Below are positions 63,168 through 64,000 of a stretch of 64,000 nt of DNA, in pieces. The notes below the pieces were generated by a model. It ran no database searches and was not told where the DNA came from. It saw nothing but the letters and a program-made list of their open reading frames with translations. Position 1 is the stretch's first letter. The number at the start of each line of letters is the position of its first letter. The stretch spans positions 457,679 through 521,678 of the forward strand of contig CAUYUJ010005658.1 in NCBI GenBank assembly GCA_963575745.1. The letters run 5' to 3'. The DNA comes from Prorocentrum cordatum. Taxonomy: Eukaryota > Sar > Dinophyceae > Prorocentrales > Prorocentraceae. The position numbers and the translations under genes were made by a program.

Positions 63168-64000
63168 AAGCTTCAGAACTAGGGAAATAAGGAGAAATAA
63201 CTGATAATAATCCTGCTGCCCATTCTCTTTTTGATCACCCCCGCGCACGTTTGCAAAGTAGCGTAACCGGCTTGAGGCCATCAGGTTGAAACGTTGCGGC
63301 ACGCAGCGCATGAGAGTTAGGGCTCCGGCCAATTTTCCCAAATAGCTGAAGTTGTTGTTGCAATAGTTGCGATGTGTAAGGCAATTGTTGGCTTCTCTCC
63401 AGAACGATCTTGTTTGATATTTGGACATGAACGAATGGGGAATATGCAATATTTTCCTGAGGCATTTTGCTTGGAAGCTGTGCAATCGTCGTTTCTCGGC
63501 TTTGTTGAACCATGCCGAGCTGAGGGAATACAAGACTTTGCTTGTGACCATCGCTTGGAAAATTTGTAATTTCTCTTTGGTGCTGATTGAGGCGTGCTTC
63601 CATACCTTCGCATACCTGCAGAATTCCCCCTAAGCCTGCCCCAGTCGTTTGTTCAATTCTGTGTAAGTGTACCCAGTATGTATAATAAATTGTCTTTTGC
63701 ATGTATTTGTTCCCCGTGAGGCGTAAATAAATCCATGGTTTACGTGCATAACTTAAAACTTATCCCAATGCAGCTCCATACCAATTTGCCCCCAGCGGTG
63801 GCGACCGCATTCAGCAAGTTTTGGACGTCTCGTTGATTTCTGTCATAAATCAAAATATCGTTTGCGTACAACAGAATTGATAAAATACCATTTTTGAACG
63901 AAGTTTTTGATTGTTCGTCGAGGAAGTCCACCGCATCGTGCATTACCACCGTCAACACCATCACGAACAAGAACGGTGACAGGGGGCATCCCTGCGCGAT
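63168..64000 (-). pseudogene. LINE-type reverse transcriptase, 3' two thirds (continues past the window end)
   Basis: Reading from 64000 downward the frame gives IAQGCPLSPFLFVMVLT, the RT palm motif, then LLYANDILIYDRNQRDVQNL (63900-63840), where the YADD catalytic box reads YAND, so one catalytic Asp is lost. Near 63770 the expected MELHWDKF lies in another frame and is followed by TAA. At 63551-63420 a frame encodes MVTSKVLYSLSSAWFNKAEK and RLHSFQAKCLRKILHIP (thumb/connection), and after another shift ISNKIVLERS and LLQQQLQLFGKIGRSPNSHA at about 63410-63320. These are characteristic of dinoflagellate LINE polymerases. At least three frameshifts and the YAND change make it inactive. It is a different lineage from the RTs at 4.2/30.5 kb and 45.3 kb. 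Confidence 0.85.

Overview
The window looks like a gene-poor, repeat-dominated stretch of a dinoflagellate nuclear genome. This is an inference. It rests on GC-rich unique sequence, pieces of reverse transcriptases of the kind common in dinoflagellates, a Mei2-like RNA-binding domain (a family expanded there), and tandem repeats over well over half of the sequence. I see no rRNA or tRNA gene, no CRISPR array and no bacterial-type operon. Almost every long open frame is a translated repeat. Recognisable protein-coding sequence is a handful of broken retroelement fragments, one unknown gene present twice, one interrupted RRM gene and a few doubtful small ORFs.

Layout. 1-4207: ~100-bp satellite in two subfamilies around a unique 0.8-kb segment. 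4208-4348: fragment of a reverse transcriptase (RT) palm. 4349-30552: a ~26.2-kb block that I interpret as one giant foldback-like element. Its ends are inverted, carry a mirrored ~200-bp edge plus arrays of a 91-bp satellite with a palindromic core, and are bounded by the direct repeat GGCGTTTT. Inside are a 114-bp array, an unknown 417-aa gene, a second truncated copy of that gene within a 3.1-3.3-kb segmental duplication, a Mei2-like RRM gene with a 621-bp insert, and 160-bp, 65-bp and 52-bp satellites. 30553-32161: the rest of the same RT (palm, thumb, zinc knuckle, restriction-like endonuclease). The reading frame on the two sides of the block matches exactly at the duplicated 8 bp.

32162-42500: low-complexity DNA, a LINE C-terminal remnant with a C2H2 finger, dispersed repeats, a (CGT)n block and a degenerate ORF1-like region. 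43365-44617: two TIR-bearing non-autonomous elements full of hairpins. 45290-45720: a second RT fragment. 45831-46200: an AT-rich microsatellite flanked by a 10-bp direct repeat. 46200-56540: CTC, GGT, GAT and GCTGAG repeats with small dispersed repeats. 56890-61690: an inverted pair of a ~550-bp repeat enclosing a 24-bp minisatellite. 63168-64000: a third RT, minus strand, frameshifted and with a mutated YxDD box.

Functionally the window is a graveyard and generator of repeats. The most notable object is the 26-kb insertion that split an RT gene and carries gene fragments between satellite-built inverted ends. All identities and periods given here were counted by eye from the sequence; family names come from motif recognition, without database searches.
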